This document shows positions 26,877-36,295 of a DNA stretch of 64,000 nt, piece by piece. Every line of letters begins with the position of its first letter. Position 1 is the stretch's first letter. This DNA is from Pontibacter pamirensis (lineage in GTDB: Bacteria; Bacteroidota; Bacteroidia; Cytophagales; Hymenobacteraceae). The position numbers and the translations under genes were made by a program. Under the pieces are notes generated by a model. That model saw only the letters and a program-made list of their open reading frames with translations. It made no database searches and had not been told where the DNA came from. The stretch lies in the NCBI RefSeq assembly GCF_010015475.1, contig NZ_SSNI01000007.1:141018-205017 (forward strand), in the 5' to 3' direction.

Positions 26877-26915
26877 AAAAAAAGCCCTGGCCAGCGATGC
26901 TGATCAGGGCTTTTT
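26877..26915 (-). terminator. Terminator of the universal stress protein gene
   Basis: Arms AAAAAGCCCTG and CAGGGCTTTTT flank a 16-base loop; on the minus strand a T-run follows. Confidence 0.85.
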
Positions 26916-26958
26916 CATAATGTATTGCCCAGTGCTCATGCCTGCACAGGCAGTTTTG

Positions 26959-27819
26959 TTAAGCTCTACCTGTTTCTGACTTGGTTTGCTTTCGCAGATT
27001 GAGCAGGTTACCGTTTTCCGGCAGCGCCAGCATCGGGAGCTTCAGGTTCTGGAGCAACTTGGAAGTAACGCTGCTGTGGAACAGCTTATCCCAGAACTCC
27101 CTGTGCAGAACAGTAAAGGCAAGCAGGCTGGCCTTGTTTTCCCGTACATAGTTCGTAATTCCTTCGGCTATATCTTTGTTCTGGAGCTCCACAAAGTTAA
27201 GCTCAGCATCCGGAAACTGCCTCACCAGGCTTTCCTTGATGTATTCATCGTCTATATAATCTGGCTGACTTTCGCTCTTAACATGCAGGAAGGTTAACGA
27301 AGCATTCATCAGTTCCTTCAGCTGTAACAGCTGCATGGCAGTTACCTGGTCTCCATTCTCGAAGTCTGCTGCGTACACAATGTTTTGTATGTCCCCTATA
27401 GTGGCCCCCTCAGGTATTGCCAGCACCGGGCACAGGCCAAGTTTTGCGATAGCCTCTGTGGTAGTGCCGAAAACCTTCTCTTTGAAGTTCTTGGCGCCAC
27501 CTGTCCCCATTACGACCAGTGTCACCGCAAACTCTTCTATTGCGTTATTGATCTCTCCTACTGCGTCTCCTTCTCTGATGATAGCCTGAACAGGAACCTG
27601 CCTGGTATCCATGTTTGCCAGAAGTGAATCTAATTTCTGTTGCGCCACTGTTTTGCTTTCAAGCGGTTTGCCGCTGTTAAAGCCGGGCACTATTGATTTC
27701 TTTTCAAAACTGTGCATCACCACGACCTCGGTATCTGATTGTGCAGCCAGGTCAACGGCATAATGCAGGGCACGGAGAGAGTTTTCAGAGAAATCAACTG
27801 GAACAAGTAGCGTATTCAT
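26959..27819 (-). CDS. Tandem-domain universal stress protein
   Basis: The 286-residue protein carries two UspA folds. The first opens with LLVPVDFSENSLRALHYAVDLA and has the nucleotide loop VMGTGGAKNFKEKVFGTT (about 110-127), matching the G-2x-G-9x-G(S/T) ATP-binding pattern. The second (about 147-270) opens with NIVYAADFENGD and has a weaker loop, so only the first is likely to bind ATP. Tandem Usp proteins act in stress survival, often under oxygen limitation. It is a single-gene unit with its own terminator. Confidence 0.93.
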   Translation of the reverse strand: MNTLLVPVDFSENSLRALHYAVDLAAQSDTEVVVMHSFEKKSIVPGFNSGKPLESKTVAQQKLDSLLANMDTRQVPVQAIIREGDAVGEINNAIEEFAVTLVVMGTGGAKNFKEKVFGTTTEAIAKLGLCPVLAIPEGATIGDIQNIVYAADFENGDQVTAMQLLQLKELMNASLTFLHVKSESQPDYIDDEYIKESLVRQFPDAELNFVELQNKDIAEGITNYVRENKASLLAFTVLHREFWDKLFHSSVTSKLLQNLKLPMLALPENGNLLNLRKQTKSETGRA

Positions 27820-27943
27820 ATTTATATCGGTTTAGTGTGAAAACAATTAGGTTAATATTTTTTATCGTTTAATTACATTAACGAAAGTACATGACTTACT
27901 GTTTGTTGTAAATCAAAAATATCATCTCCTATATTGATATTCG

Positions 27944-28222
27944 TCATACACTACCTGCTGATGATGTTTGCCCGAAGCGTTGAATATTAATGTTCAGTTC
28001 AGGCACTGACGGTTGAGGATAGGCTAAGGGTTCTATCACCATATCATTTTCTGGCACTGCTTCCAGGGCAGGAGCAGGGAATTTGCAAGGGACAGGCTGA
28101 AGCTGTACTGCTTCGTTTTCTTTCTTTTCCGGCTCTTCTTCAAAACGCATTGTCAGGGCAAGGCCGCCGATTAGAACACCTAACAACAGTATTGTACCAA
28201 TTAAAATAATAACTATCGCCAT
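27944..28222 (-). CDS. Small single-pass membrane protein
   Basis: The 92-residue product has one N-terminal membrane helix (MAIVIILIGTILLLGVLIGG), followed by a Glu/Lys segment and a Pro-rich soluble tail (PAPALEAVPEN, YPQPSVPEL). No family was recognised. It could be a small membrane regulator. Start and stop are clean, and the frame has the local codon use, so it is probably real. Confidence 0.5.
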   Translation of the reverse strand: MAIVIILIGTILLLGVLIGGLALTMRFEEEPEKKENEAVQLQPVPCKFPAPALEAVPENDMVIEPLAYPQPSVPELNINIQRFGQTSSAGSV

Positions 28223-28346
28223 AGCCGGGACATGTGAAGCAGAGATTGTTAAACTTTATTTAAATATATATTATATTGTATATTTAAGCAACATTCTCTC
28301 CTCTAACTTATGCAACTGGTGTCTGCTACCTGGCAAACAATCCGCT

Positions 28347-28396
28347 AAAACAAAAATGCAGCACCCATCCAGAATGGGTGCTGCATTTTTGTTTTA
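28347..28396 (-). terminator. Terminator of the 187-aa lipoprotein gene
   Basis: Near-perfect arms AAAACAAAAATGCAGCACCCAT and its complement enclose a 5-base loop; long A and T tracts on both sides. Confidence 0.88.
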
Positions 28397-28418
28397 AATA
28401 TAGCTCAATGTACACACG

Positions 28419-28982
28419 CTACGTCTCCCGAACCCGGGACGCCAGCAACCTGAAAATCATATATAGCACAGCGAAAAAGACCATCGCTATCAAAGTCCAG
28501 AACTTCTTCCGGTTCTTTTCCTGCCAGAAGTCCCGCTCCGCCTCAGTTGTAGTCAGCCGCTGCCTTGTCTGGCTGTGCGCTACAAATTCACTGTTCAGTT
28601 CTTCAAGTAGCGCATCCAGCCTGTCTGTATCCTCCTGGTAAACGGTATCAGTGGTGTAAATGGGTTTGCATTCTGGGCAACTTAAAGTGCGTGCGGGTTG
28701 CGAAACAGCCAGTTCGCTTTCAGGCATCGGCCAGGGTACTAGCCTGCCGGGCACAATCGTTCTCTCTCTTTCTATGGCAGGAGGAACAAGCTGCGGCGAC
28801 ACCTTTGCCGGAAAATGCCTGGCAGCGTAAGCTTCCCCGTAATTCTTCCTGAACTCTGTATTCTCCTCCACATACTCAGCCAGCTTGTCCGGGTTTCTGT
28901 CGAAAAACTTCTCGGCCCCGCGTTGTGTGGCGCAGGAGCACAGCAGCACTAGTAGAAACGACAGTCGGGTGAGTTGCATCAT
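28419..28982 (-). CDS. Lipoprotein with C-terminal membrane helix, spanin-like layout
   Basis: The 187-residue product has a signal with lipobox LLCSC (Cys17), a charged helical region, a CPEC motif at about residue 101 followed by DTVYQEDTDRLDALLEEL, a coiled coil to about 160 and a membrane helix (about 163-180, FWTLIAMVFFAVLYMIF) near the basic C-terminus. An outer lipid anchor and a C-terminal membrane helix joined by a coiled coil is the plan of unimolecular spanins of phages, and resembles small proteins from Bacteroidota prophages. There are no other phage genes here. It may be an envelope-spanning structural protein. Confidence 0.65.
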   Translation of the reverse strand: MMQLTRLSFLLVLLCSCATQRGAEKFFDRNPDKLAEYVEENTEFRKNYGEAYAARHFPAKVSPQLVPPAIERERTIVPGRLVPWPMPESELAVSQPARTLSCPECKPIYTTDTVYQEDTDRLDALLEELNSEFVAHSQTRQRLTTTEAERDFWQEKNRKKFWTLIAMVFFAVLYMIFRLLASRVRET

Positions 28983-29134
28983 GCTTATCTTTACTCAAGC
29001 AAAGCTAAGACACCGACAAAACGGCGCTCGCAACGCATTTCAGGGTTATGCTCCTGAACTGCCGCCAAACGTGTGTCGGGTATCTGAGAGCAAGTTCATG
29101 CTCCAAAGGGCTTTGGAAAGTTAAAATACTAATC

Positions 29135-31459
29135 TTATTGTATTTTATCTAATTCCTCTACGGTGAAAGCCTTTTGCCGGTCACTTAAACGCTGCCTTAC
29201 TTTTGTCACCTCCCCGGCAGTAACCCCGCTCGCGTCATTTTGCCACGACTTCCGGATGAAGCTAAGCAGTTGCGCCACCTCTTCGTTGGGCAGGGTCTTG
29301 TCGTAACCGATACCCGGCATATCGCCATTTATTTCAGGAGCTTTATACAGGTGACCGTTCACTGTTACCGGGCCTGTCAGGCCATACAATACAATAGATA
29401 TAAGCTTGTCTTTGTCGCCTGTTACCCACTCCGACTTGTTTAAAGGAGGTGCTAAGGCTGTTACGCCATTGCCGTCTGCACCATGGCACGTCTGGCAGGA
29501 CCTGGCATACATTGCCGCCCCTATCGGAAACGCCTTTGCCAGTGCTTCCGGGTTCCGGCTTGCCTGGGCATTGCGCATGTTGGTGACCACCTGCTGCAGC
29601 TGTTTGTTGATGGCATAGGAAGTGTCAGGAGCAAAAGCCAGCACTTCTTTCTGAAAAGCCTCTTCACGCCCCTGCAGGTTGCTTATTACGGCGTCTGCCA
29701 CATACTCGTTTGTAGGATAGGTTTTTACCAGCTGCTGTAACAGACTGTTTGCCGCCACCTCATCGTGGGGCTGGATCGAATTGGCAAGAAAAGCCACGTA
29801 GGGCGCTGCCAGGGTATCGTTACTGGCCACCAATTGCTCCAGCACCGGCACATACTGCTTATAGTTTGCCTTGTTCAGAACAGAGGGTATCACACTTAAT
29901 GCCTGCATCCGGACAGGCCAGGCGGGCTGCTTTAATAGAGCAACAACATCTTCTGTTTTCAGGGCTCCCAATCCTTCCAGTGTCCAGAGCGCGTGCATCA
30001 CCTGCAAAGGTTTATCTGTTTCTTTTACCGCTTGCCGCAAAGCTGGAATAGCCTGGGTAAAATTGCGGTCTATGATCTTTTGCTGTGCATTGTCGCGCAC
30101 CCAGCCGTTTGCATGGCCCAGCATTTTCACCAGTTGCTCCGGGGCATCCGGCAGTGTCACCATTTGTGCCGTTTTGTTTTTTGGCACGACCTTGTAAATA
30201 CGCCCATACCCTAAAGGCTGTGTCAGGTTCCGGAGCCCAATTTCATTCTTAAGATAAGTTGTCAGGTAGGTTTTGTGCTGAATGATACCTCGATACATGT
30301 CAACGATGTATAGTGCACCATCCGGGCCGTTGTACAGGTTCACTGGCCGGAAACGCTCATCCACACTCGCGATAAATTCTTTCCCCTGATACGCCTGCTC
30401 ACCGCCAGTCACATACCCGTTTTCGCTCAGGATATTGCGTTTGATAAGGTTTCCGGCTGGTTCTGCCACAAAGGCATTCCAATCATATGCTTCCCCGAAC
30501 AAATCTCCCCGATACACCACAGGTCCGTTGGCAGCAGTAAAGTTGACCAGGCGCAGGCTGTCATCCAGAACTCCTTCCATATAGCCCCGGTTCACACCGG
30601 GAGTCGGCCGGATGGGGTAAACTCTATTATTGGGCACTATTCTTTCGTTGTACCCGGCAACTCTGCGCTGGTTTTTATTTGCAGCCCCGAAACCCGGCGC
30701 AAAGTAGTCTCCCAACACGTTAGAGGGGTTGGTATTATAGTAAAGTCGTCCGTAATTATCCTGGGTAATACCCCACTGGCCCCGGAAATGTGTTGGTTCT
30801 ATTACCCACTTATCCCCCACTTTGCGGTAGCGCTTTGTTGATTTAGCATTGTAGATCCAGTTGTCCATTGCCCGGTACAGCCCATTGGGCTGGTGCTCCA
30901 CGTTGCCTCCTACCGCATAGGCATCATCTACCAATGTCTTTTTGCCTGGCTTGCCGTTGTTTATTTCGTAATACCAAAGGTATGGCGGCTCAGCCACCAG
31001 TATGCCATCATCAATCAGAGTGATGGCTCTCGGCAACACCAGCGAATCCAGAAACACTGTCCGCTTATCTGCTACGCCATCCTTGTTCGTATCTTCCAGA
31101 ATAGCAATTTTACCGCTCGGGATATCCTCTCCGGTTCCTACCGTATCCGGCATGTAGCCCTCCATTTCAACTACCCAGATGCGCCCCTCATTATCAAATG
31201 TCAAAGCAACGGGGGCAGTAACGAGTGGCTCTGCGGCCACTATTTTCACTTCAAAGCCATCGGCCACCTGCATCAGGTTGAGCGACGCTTCCGGAGAGAG
31301 AACAGGAGATGAGTCCAGCGTAAACATGGCAGCTTCAGGTTTGCTTCCTTCCTCCGGAGTAGCTACAGCCTGTTGTGTATTTTTTGTTTTACTGCTCTGG
31401 CAGTACATTAAAAAACACGTCATGACCAGTAGAAGAAACAAATAAAGATTTTTTTTCAT
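29135..31459 (-). CDS. PVC-type haem-binding dehydrogenase lipoprotein (propeller, HEAT, cytochrome c)
   Basis: The 774-residue lipoprotein (lipobox LMYC, Cys20) has a beta-propeller of the membrane-bound dehydrogenase type (about 60-430: WVVEMEGYMPD, ILEDTNKDGVADKRT, YIVDMYRGIIQHK), HEAT-like helical repeats (about 440-630) and a C-terminal cytochrome c with CQTCH (655-659) and a probable distal Met in NGDMPG (about 714). The family is thought to oxidise sugars or alcohols in the periplasm and pass electrons to the respiratory chain. It is transcribed in the same direction as the downstream uronate genes, but separated from the transporter by 138 bp. Confidence 0.88.
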   Translation of the reverse strand: MKKNLYLFLLLVMTCFLMYCQSSKTKNTQQAVATPEEGSKPEAAMFTLDSSPVLSPEASLNLMQVADGFEVKIVAAEPLVTAPVALTFDNEGRIWVVEMEGYMPDTVGTGEDIPSGKIAILEDTNKDGVADKRTVFLDSLVLPRAITLIDDGILVAEPPYLWYYEINNGKPGKKTLVDDAYAVGGNVEHQPNGLYRAMDNWIYNAKSTKRYRKVGDKWVIEPTHFRGQWGITQDNYGRLYYNTNPSNVLGDYFAPGFGAANKNQRRVAGYNERIVPNNRVYPIRPTPGVNRGYMEGVLDDSLRLVNFTAANGPVVYRGDLFGEAYDWNAFVAEPAGNLIKRNILSENGYVTGGEQAYQGKEFIASVDERFRPVNLYNGPDGALYIVDMYRGIIQHKTYLTTYLKNEIGLRNLTQPLGYGRIYKVVPKNKTAQMVTLPDAPEQLVKMLGHANGWVRDNAQQKIIDRNFTQAIPALRQAVKETDKPLQVMHALWTLEGLGALKTEDVVALLKQPAWPVRMQALSVIPSVLNKANYKQYVPVLEQLVASNDTLAAPYVAFLANSIQPHDEVAANSLLQQLVKTYPTNEYVADAVISNLQGREEAFQKEVLAFAPDTSYAINKQLQQVVTNMRNAQASRNPEALAKAFPIGAAMYARSCQTCHGADGNGVTALAPPLNKSEWVTGDKDKLISIVLYGLTGPVTVNGHLYKAPEINGDMPGIGYDKTLPNEEVAQLLSFIRKSWQNDASGVTAGEVTKVRQRLSDRQKAFTVEELDKIQ

Positions 31460-31597
31460 TTTTGAATAATTAAATTCAGTTTAGCTTGTAAAGCGACACC
31501 AGTTTCAGCATATAAGCAAAAATGGCATTCAGTAAAGCATTCACCAGTACTCGTTAAAAACACAACAACCTCCTTTAAGTTTGCTGTCAGAGCACTG

Positions 31598-32923
31598 CTA
31601 CAGTACCATTGGTTTCATGCGCTTGGTAAGCAGGTGTATAATTAGCCAGGCCAGCAGGTAAGCGAAACCACAGATGATGAACAGGATATTATACCCTGCC
31701 CCAATGTTCCCAAGCAAGTCATAGTAATTCAGGAGCCACCCTACGAACAAAGGAAAGAAAGTAGAGGCTACTGAACCGGACATACCCCCGATACCTACCA
31801 CAGAACTGACGGCTCTTTTAGGTACGATATCCGATACGATAGTAAAGATGTTGGTGCTCCAGGCTTGGTGTGCCGCCGCCGCAAGGCTTATGATACCTAC
31901 AGCCACCCAAATGTCCGTAGCATACCTGGCCGTCATGATTGGCAACACCACAAAGGCAACAATAAGCAAGGTTGTTTTTCTTGCTTTCAGCACCGGCCAG
32001 CCCCGCTTTATCAGGTAAGAGGATAGGTAGCCCCCGCCAATACTGCCGAAAGTGGTTGCTGTGTAGACAACAGCCAGGGGCAAGCTTGGCTTTGTCAGGT
32101 CCAGGTTAAAGGTAGTGGCGAAATAGGAAGGCAGCCAGAACAGGAAGAACCACCAAATCGGGTCAGTTAACACTTTACCAACAATGAACACCCAGGTCTG
32201 GCGGACCTGGAGCAAGCGGCCCCAATTTAATGAACCTGCGGTTTCGGTAACAGCGGGCTCATTATCAATATGGATAAAGTCGTATTCTTCGGGCGTCAGT
32301 TTTTTATGACGGGAAGGTATTTCATATAAGAACCACCAGAATATCAGCCACACAAAACCCAGGGCACCGGTGATGATGAATGCTTCCTGCCAGCCGTACG
32401 CGCCCAAAATCCAGGGAACCAGAAGAGGGGCTGCTACTGCTCCGATACTGGTACCAGAGTTGAAGATACCGGTGGCAAGCGCACGTTCTCTTTTCGGGAA
32501 CCATTCCGCTACCGCTTTCACAGCCGCCGGAAAGTTACCAGCCTCTGCTAAGCCTAGCAGCCCCCTCACAAGGCCAAAGCCCAGGGTACTGCGTGCAGCG
32601 GCATGTAGCATAGCCGCAATACTCCAGACAACTACCGAAATGGAATACCCAAGCTTTGTTCCTATCCTGTCGATGACACTCCCGAATATAACATACCCCA
32701 CAGCATAGGAGGCAGAGAAAAACATGATGATGTACCCATAGTCGAGCTCCGTCCAGTTAAACTGCGCTTCGAGGGTCGGCTTCAGCAAGCCAATTACCTG
32801 CCTGTCGATATAGTTGATGGTGGTGGCGAAGAACAACAGGGCGCAAATGACCCATCGGTAATTGCCTACTTTCCCTTTTTCTACGTAGCCGGCCTCGGTG
32901 TCGCTTAGTTTCGTTTTTCCCAT
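31598..32923 (-). CDS. MFS transporter, ExuT-like hexuronate symporter
   Basis: The 441-residue protein has 12 predicted membrane helices and the anion:cation symporter family pattern: NYRWVICALLFFATTINYIDR at helix 1, GSVIDRIGTKLGY between helices 2 and 3, and GLAEAGNFPAAVKAVAEWFPKRERALATG, quoted here in parts. These motifs typify ExuT/GudP hexuronate and hexarate importers. The neighbouring uxaC, uxuA and UxuB-type SDR support glucuronate as the substrate. No symbol is given because galacturonate or related acids are not excluded. Confidence 0.87.
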   Translation of the reverse strand: MGKTKLSDTEAGYVEKGKVGNYRWVICALLFFATTINYIDRQVIGLLKPTLEAQFNWTELDYGYIIMFFSASYAVGYVIFGSVIDRIGTKLGYSISVVVWSIAAMLHAAARSTLGFGLVRGLLGLAEAGNFPAAVKAVAEWFPKRERALATGIFNSGTSIGAVAAPLLVPWILGAYGWQEAFIITGALGFVWLIFWWFLYEIPSRHKKLTPEEYDFIHIDNEPAVTETAGSLNWGRLLQVRQTWVFIVGKVLTDPIWWFFLFWLPSYFATTFNLDLTKPSLPLAVVYTATTFGSIGGGYLSSYLIKRGWPVLKARKTTLLIVAFVVLPIMTARYATDIWVAVGIISLAAAAHQAWSTNIFTIVSDIVPKRAVSSVVGIGGMSGSVASTFFPLFVGWLLNYYDLLGNIGAGYNILFIICGFAYLLAWLIIHLLTKRMKPMVL

Positions 32924-33104
32924 TGTGTTTGACTGATTTCTGTTGATATGGTATTAAATCTGCGTCTCTTGCTTTAGTAATACTATGTGCTAGCTGCCTG
33001 CTTTATCATTGGTCATCCTAAAATGCCTTGCTATCTACTTTTGAGTGACATCATGCAAGCGTTTTTTTGTCCCCCCTTTGAGGATTAGGCCCATTTTATT
33101 CTAG

Positions 33105-33226
33105 GAAATTCTCCCCTCGAGGGGAGTGAGAGGGGTGTTTACATTCCGGAAGTTATGCTTTTATAATGATATTAATAAAAAATCTGCACCCATTCACACC
33201 CCTGCGGTCCCCTCAAGGGGACAATT
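33105..33226. repeat. Palindromic intergenic repeat 1 in the uronate cluster
   Basis: The element holds CTCCCCTCGAGGGGAG and, 75 bp on, GTCCCCTCAAGGGGAC, plus arms AGGGGTGT and ACACCCCT that pair across an A+T-rich middle. It is the most diverged of three G/C-rich palindromic elements here. Confidence 0.65.
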
Positions 33227-33297
33227 CACATTACAGCTTTTAAAAAGAAACTGCCCTACCTTTAAAAGGAACACTTTCGCAGCTTAGCAAAGCGACC

Positions 33298-34479
33298 TTA
33301 TAGAATCGTGATAGGCACTTCTGCACCTTTTCTCTCTGACGAGACATAGCCAGCGTATATAGTGGCGATTACGTCGGCGGCCAGGCTGCTATTGCTTTCT
33401 ACCGGCTCGCCATAGGCAGCCGATTTGTAAAAGGCATCCATCTCATGCTGATAGCCGGCAAACCAAGCCTCGTCCGGTGACATAGACGACCAGCCTTGCT
33501 TTGTTTCTGTTTTCTCCACTATATACACATCTTTAAAATGCTGCTCGGCCGGGGTATAGGCCTGCATGGCATTGTTAGGATGAATATTACAGATAGTGCG
33601 GTGGTTGCTGGTATTTACTTCGATCCAGTTATGAACTCCGCCTAACACCAGTTCGCTGGCAAATACATCTGCGATGGTGCCGTCTTCAAAAATAACATGC
33701 AGCATGGCAAAGTCTTCGATGTCTTTATAAGTTGTTCGCAGGTGGCCTTCGTCCTGGTAACCCGGCATGCGCGTGATGGCATGCGTTCGCGCGGAAATAG
33801 CCTTTGGCCGGATAGGTTTCCCATTGCGTGCGCGGCCTTCCACGTGTTTCAGGTAGATGGCCGCCGACAGAGGATGGCAGCCTTTCCCGATCATGGAGCC
33901 GCCACCGGAAAGTTTCCACTGCCCATAAGCCAGGGAGTGCGAGCCTGAATGTGATTCTTCGCCATGCATCCAGATAATCTGGGCTCCTGATTTCTCCAGC
34001 ACTTCCCGTTCTTTCTGTATGGCGGGGGCATATACCCAGTTTTCCGCATACATGATGATACCTTCACTCTCCTTCTCCGCCTCCAGCATTCTGCTGATGC
34101 TCTTCAGTGTTTCTTCCAGTCCCTCTTCCCGTGAAAAGGTGTCTCCGCTGAAATCTTCACTCCCATCGCCGAAGTAACCGGTAAATGGCTTCTCCACGAT
34201 AACATGCTTGTTCAGCTTTAAAGCCGCTACCACAATAGGTTCGTGCGTGACAGGCGGAGTACAGACATGAATGACATCAGACTGTTCCATCAATTGTTCC
34301 AGGCTATCAAAAGCCTTCAGGTTCCGCTCTTTTGTAAAAGCCTGCAGGTTTTCTGGTGAAGGTGAGTATGCGCCTGCTATTTCCACTTTGGCACTGAAAA
34401 CACGCTGCAGTGCCTCATAATGAAATTTAGCGGCGAAGCCGGAGCCAACTATTCCAGCCCGTACAATTTTCTTTTCCAT
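33298..34479 (-). CDS. Gfo/Idh/MocA family oxidoreductase
   Basis: The 393-residue cytoplasmic enzyme has the NAD(P) Rossmann start AGIVGSGFAAKFHYEAL, the family motif VIVEKPFTG (about 96-104, with the catalytic-site lysine), and the C-terminal alpha/beta domain with ENWVYAPA and IGKGCHPLSAA, where the histidine normally contacts the sugar. Family members oxidise or reduce hydroxyl or keto groups of sugars. It lies between the ExuT-like transporter and uxaC, so its substrate may be a uronate or derivative; that is context only. An insertion GDGSEDFSGDTFSREEG after the EKP motif is unusual. Confidence 0.85.
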   Translation of the reverse strand: MEKKIVRAGIVGSGFAAKFHYEALQRVFSAKVEIAGAYSPSPENLQAFTKERNLKAFDSLEQLMEQSDVIHVCTPPVTHEPIVVAALKLNKHVIVEKPFTGYFGDGSEDFSGDTFSREEGLEETLKSISRMLEAEKESEGIIMYAENWVYAPAIQKEREVLEKSGAQIIWMHGEESHSGSHSLAYGQWKLSGGGSMIGKGCHPLSAAIYLKHVEGRARNGKPIRPKAISARTHAITRMPGYQDEGHLRTTYKDIEDFAMLHVIFEDGTIADVFASELVLGGVHNWIEVNTSNHRTICNIHPNNAMQAYTPAEQHFKDVYIVEKTETKQGWSSMSPDEAWFAGYQHEMDAFYKSAAYGEPVESNSSLAADVIATIYAGYVSSERKGAEVPITIL

Positions 34480-34618
34480 AGCGTATGCTTTTCTGTATCT
34501 GCTTTACTTGTTATAAGTCTAAAAATGGCGCGAACGACTTAGCTCTTTTCTGCTACTTTGCGGCCTTCAACCGTTTTATTAGTAGTGATGCAAGTTGCGC
34601 ATTGGTCATGTATCAAAC

Positions 34619-34700
34619 TTAACCCACCCCTGCCCCTCCGAGGAGGGGAATTACACAAGTAGGAAAAACTCCCCTCCTCGGAGGGGCAGGGGTGGGTTAA
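34619..34700. repeat. Palindromic intergenic repeat 2, 31-bp perfect arms
   Basis: Bases 34619-34649 are the exact reverse complement of 34670-34700, with a 20-bp spacer. The core CCCCTCCGAGGAGGGG is itself palindromic, so a cruciform or branched hairpin is possible. It lies between the oxidoreductase and uxaC. Confidence 0.9.
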
Positions 34701-34822
34701 CACTACCAGGTACTTTTCATCCGGTTCTGAGCAACGCGCTTGATTTGCACTGCCCGGCCAGAGGCCGCACCATACGCATCATGAGCCAGGGGACACGCGA
34801 TATGTTTCTCTCGCGTTCTGCT

Positions 34823-36283
34823 TTAGAAAGTGAAATAATTCCTGGCGTTATTGTAGCAGATGTCCTGCACCATCTTTCCTACCCATGGGATATCTGCTGG
34901 TAACAGGCCCTGTTCTATATCATCGCCAAACATGTTGCACAACAGCCTTCTGAAGTACTCATGCCTGGGGTATGACAAAAAGGAGCGGGAATCTGTGAGC
35001 ATACCGATAAAGCAGCTGATAAGCCCCATGTTGGAAAGTGTATTCATCTGCTCTTTCATGCCGTCTAATTGGTCCAGGAACCACCAACCGGAGCCGAACT
35101 GTATTTTGCCTTTTATGCCGGCGCTCTGGAAGTTGCCCGTCATGGCGGCGAAGGCAGCATTATCGGCAGGATTCAGGTTGTAGATAACGGTTTTAGCAAG
35201 CTTGTCTTCTTTCTCCAAGGCATTGAAAAAGGCAGTCATATTCATTGCCTGCGGATAATCGCCGATGGAGTCGTAGCCTGTATCGGGACCGTTTACCTGC
35301 AGCATGCGGGTATTGTTGTTGCGCAGCGCACCCAGGTGGAACTGCTGCACCCATCCCTTTTCGTGATACATTTTGCAAAGCTCCATCAATAGCAGGCAAG
35401 CGAACTCCTGCTCATGCGCAGCAACCTCCTGGTCGTTGCCATCCAGAACGGCGGCAAATACTTTTTCCAGCTTTCCGCTGCTGGTACTGCTAAAAGGCAT
35501 GAACGACAGTCCGTGGTCTGAAACCCGGCAACCGTTGGCGTGGAAAAAATCCACCCGCTGCTGCAGCGCTTCCAGCAAGGTATCTATACTGGAAACAGTT
35601 ATTCCGCTTGCTTCGGAAAGCTTTTGTAGATATCCTCTGAAAGCCTCTCCTCCTGCTAAATTCAGCGCCTTGTCTGGCCGGAAAGAGGGCAGCACCTTTA
35701 CATTGAAACCCGAAGCGGCTATCTGCTGATGATACTCCAGGTTATCGATTGGGTCGTCGGTTGTGCCTACCATTTCCACTCCAAAGTGCTGCAGCAAGCC
35801 TTTAGGGGTGAACTCTGGTTTCTGTAACATACCGTTGCAATGGGCATACACCTCTGATGCGTTCTCCTCTGTGAGCAATTCTGTCACGCCAAAGGGATTT
35901 TTCAGCTCCATGTGCGTCCAGTGGTACAGCGGGTTGCGCATAGTATAAGGCACTGCTTTGGCCCAGGTTTTGAACTTCTCTTCGTCTGTGGCGTCGCCGG
36001 TAATGTACTTTTCTTCGATTCCCAGCGTGCGGAGGGCGCGCCATTTATAATGGTCTCCCGCCAGCCATATTTCCGTCATGTTGGCATAAGGCTTGTTCTC
36101 CGCAATGGCCTTTGGGGACAGGTGGCAATGATAATCGATAATGGGCAGTTCCCTGGCATATTCATGGTAGAGCAGCCTGGCTGTTTCTGTCTGCAACAGG
36201 AAATCTTCACTCATAAAACCGTTTTTCGGCTGTGAGTACCGACGCTCTGCGGCAGCGGGTACTATCAGTTCATTTTCGTTCAT
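34823..36283 (-). CDS. uxaC: Glucuronate isomerase
   Basis: The 486-residue enzyme interconverts D-glucuronate and D-fructuronate (and D-galacturonate and tagaturonate). Diagnostic segments are EDFLLQTETARLLYHEYA, PIIDYHCHLSPKAIAE with the metal-type HxH, and IWLAGDHYKWRALR. Compared with E. coli UxaC (470 residues) the start at 36283 adds about 20 residues; an internal ATG at 36214 (MSEDFLLQTE) fits the family start better. uxuA ends 12 bp upstream, so the two are co-transcribed. Confidence 0.96.
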   Translation of the reverse strand: MNENELIVPAAAERRYSQPKNGFMSEDFLLQTETARLLYHEYARELPIIDYHCHLSPKAIAENKPYANMTEIWLAGDHYKWRALRTLGIEEKYITGDATDEEKFKTWAKAVPYTMRNPLYHWTHMELKNPFGVTELLTEENASEVYAHCNGMLQKPEFTPKGLLQHFGVEMVGTTDDPIDNLEYHQQIAASGFNVKVLPSFRPDKALNLAGGEAFRGYLQKLSEASGITVSSIDTLLEALQQRVDFFHANGCRVSDHGLSFMPFSSTSSGKLEKVFAAVLDGNDQEVAAHEQEFACLLLMELCKMYHEKGWVQQFHLGALRNNNTRMLQVNGPDTGYDSIGDYPQAMNMTAFFNALEKEDKLAKTVIYNLNPADNAAFAAMTGNFQSAGIKGKIQFGSGWWFLDQLDGMKEQMNTLSNMGLISCFIGMLTDSRSFLSYPRHEYFRRLLCNMFGDDIEQGLLPADIPWVGKMVQDICYNNARNYFTF

Positions 36284-36295
36284 GGGAGTACTGCT

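Noticed and set aside
34595..34903. 102-residue frame over the palindromic repeat
   Set aside because: Its reading through the repeat core explains the Pro/Arg/Gly-rich residues; it is a repeat artefact.
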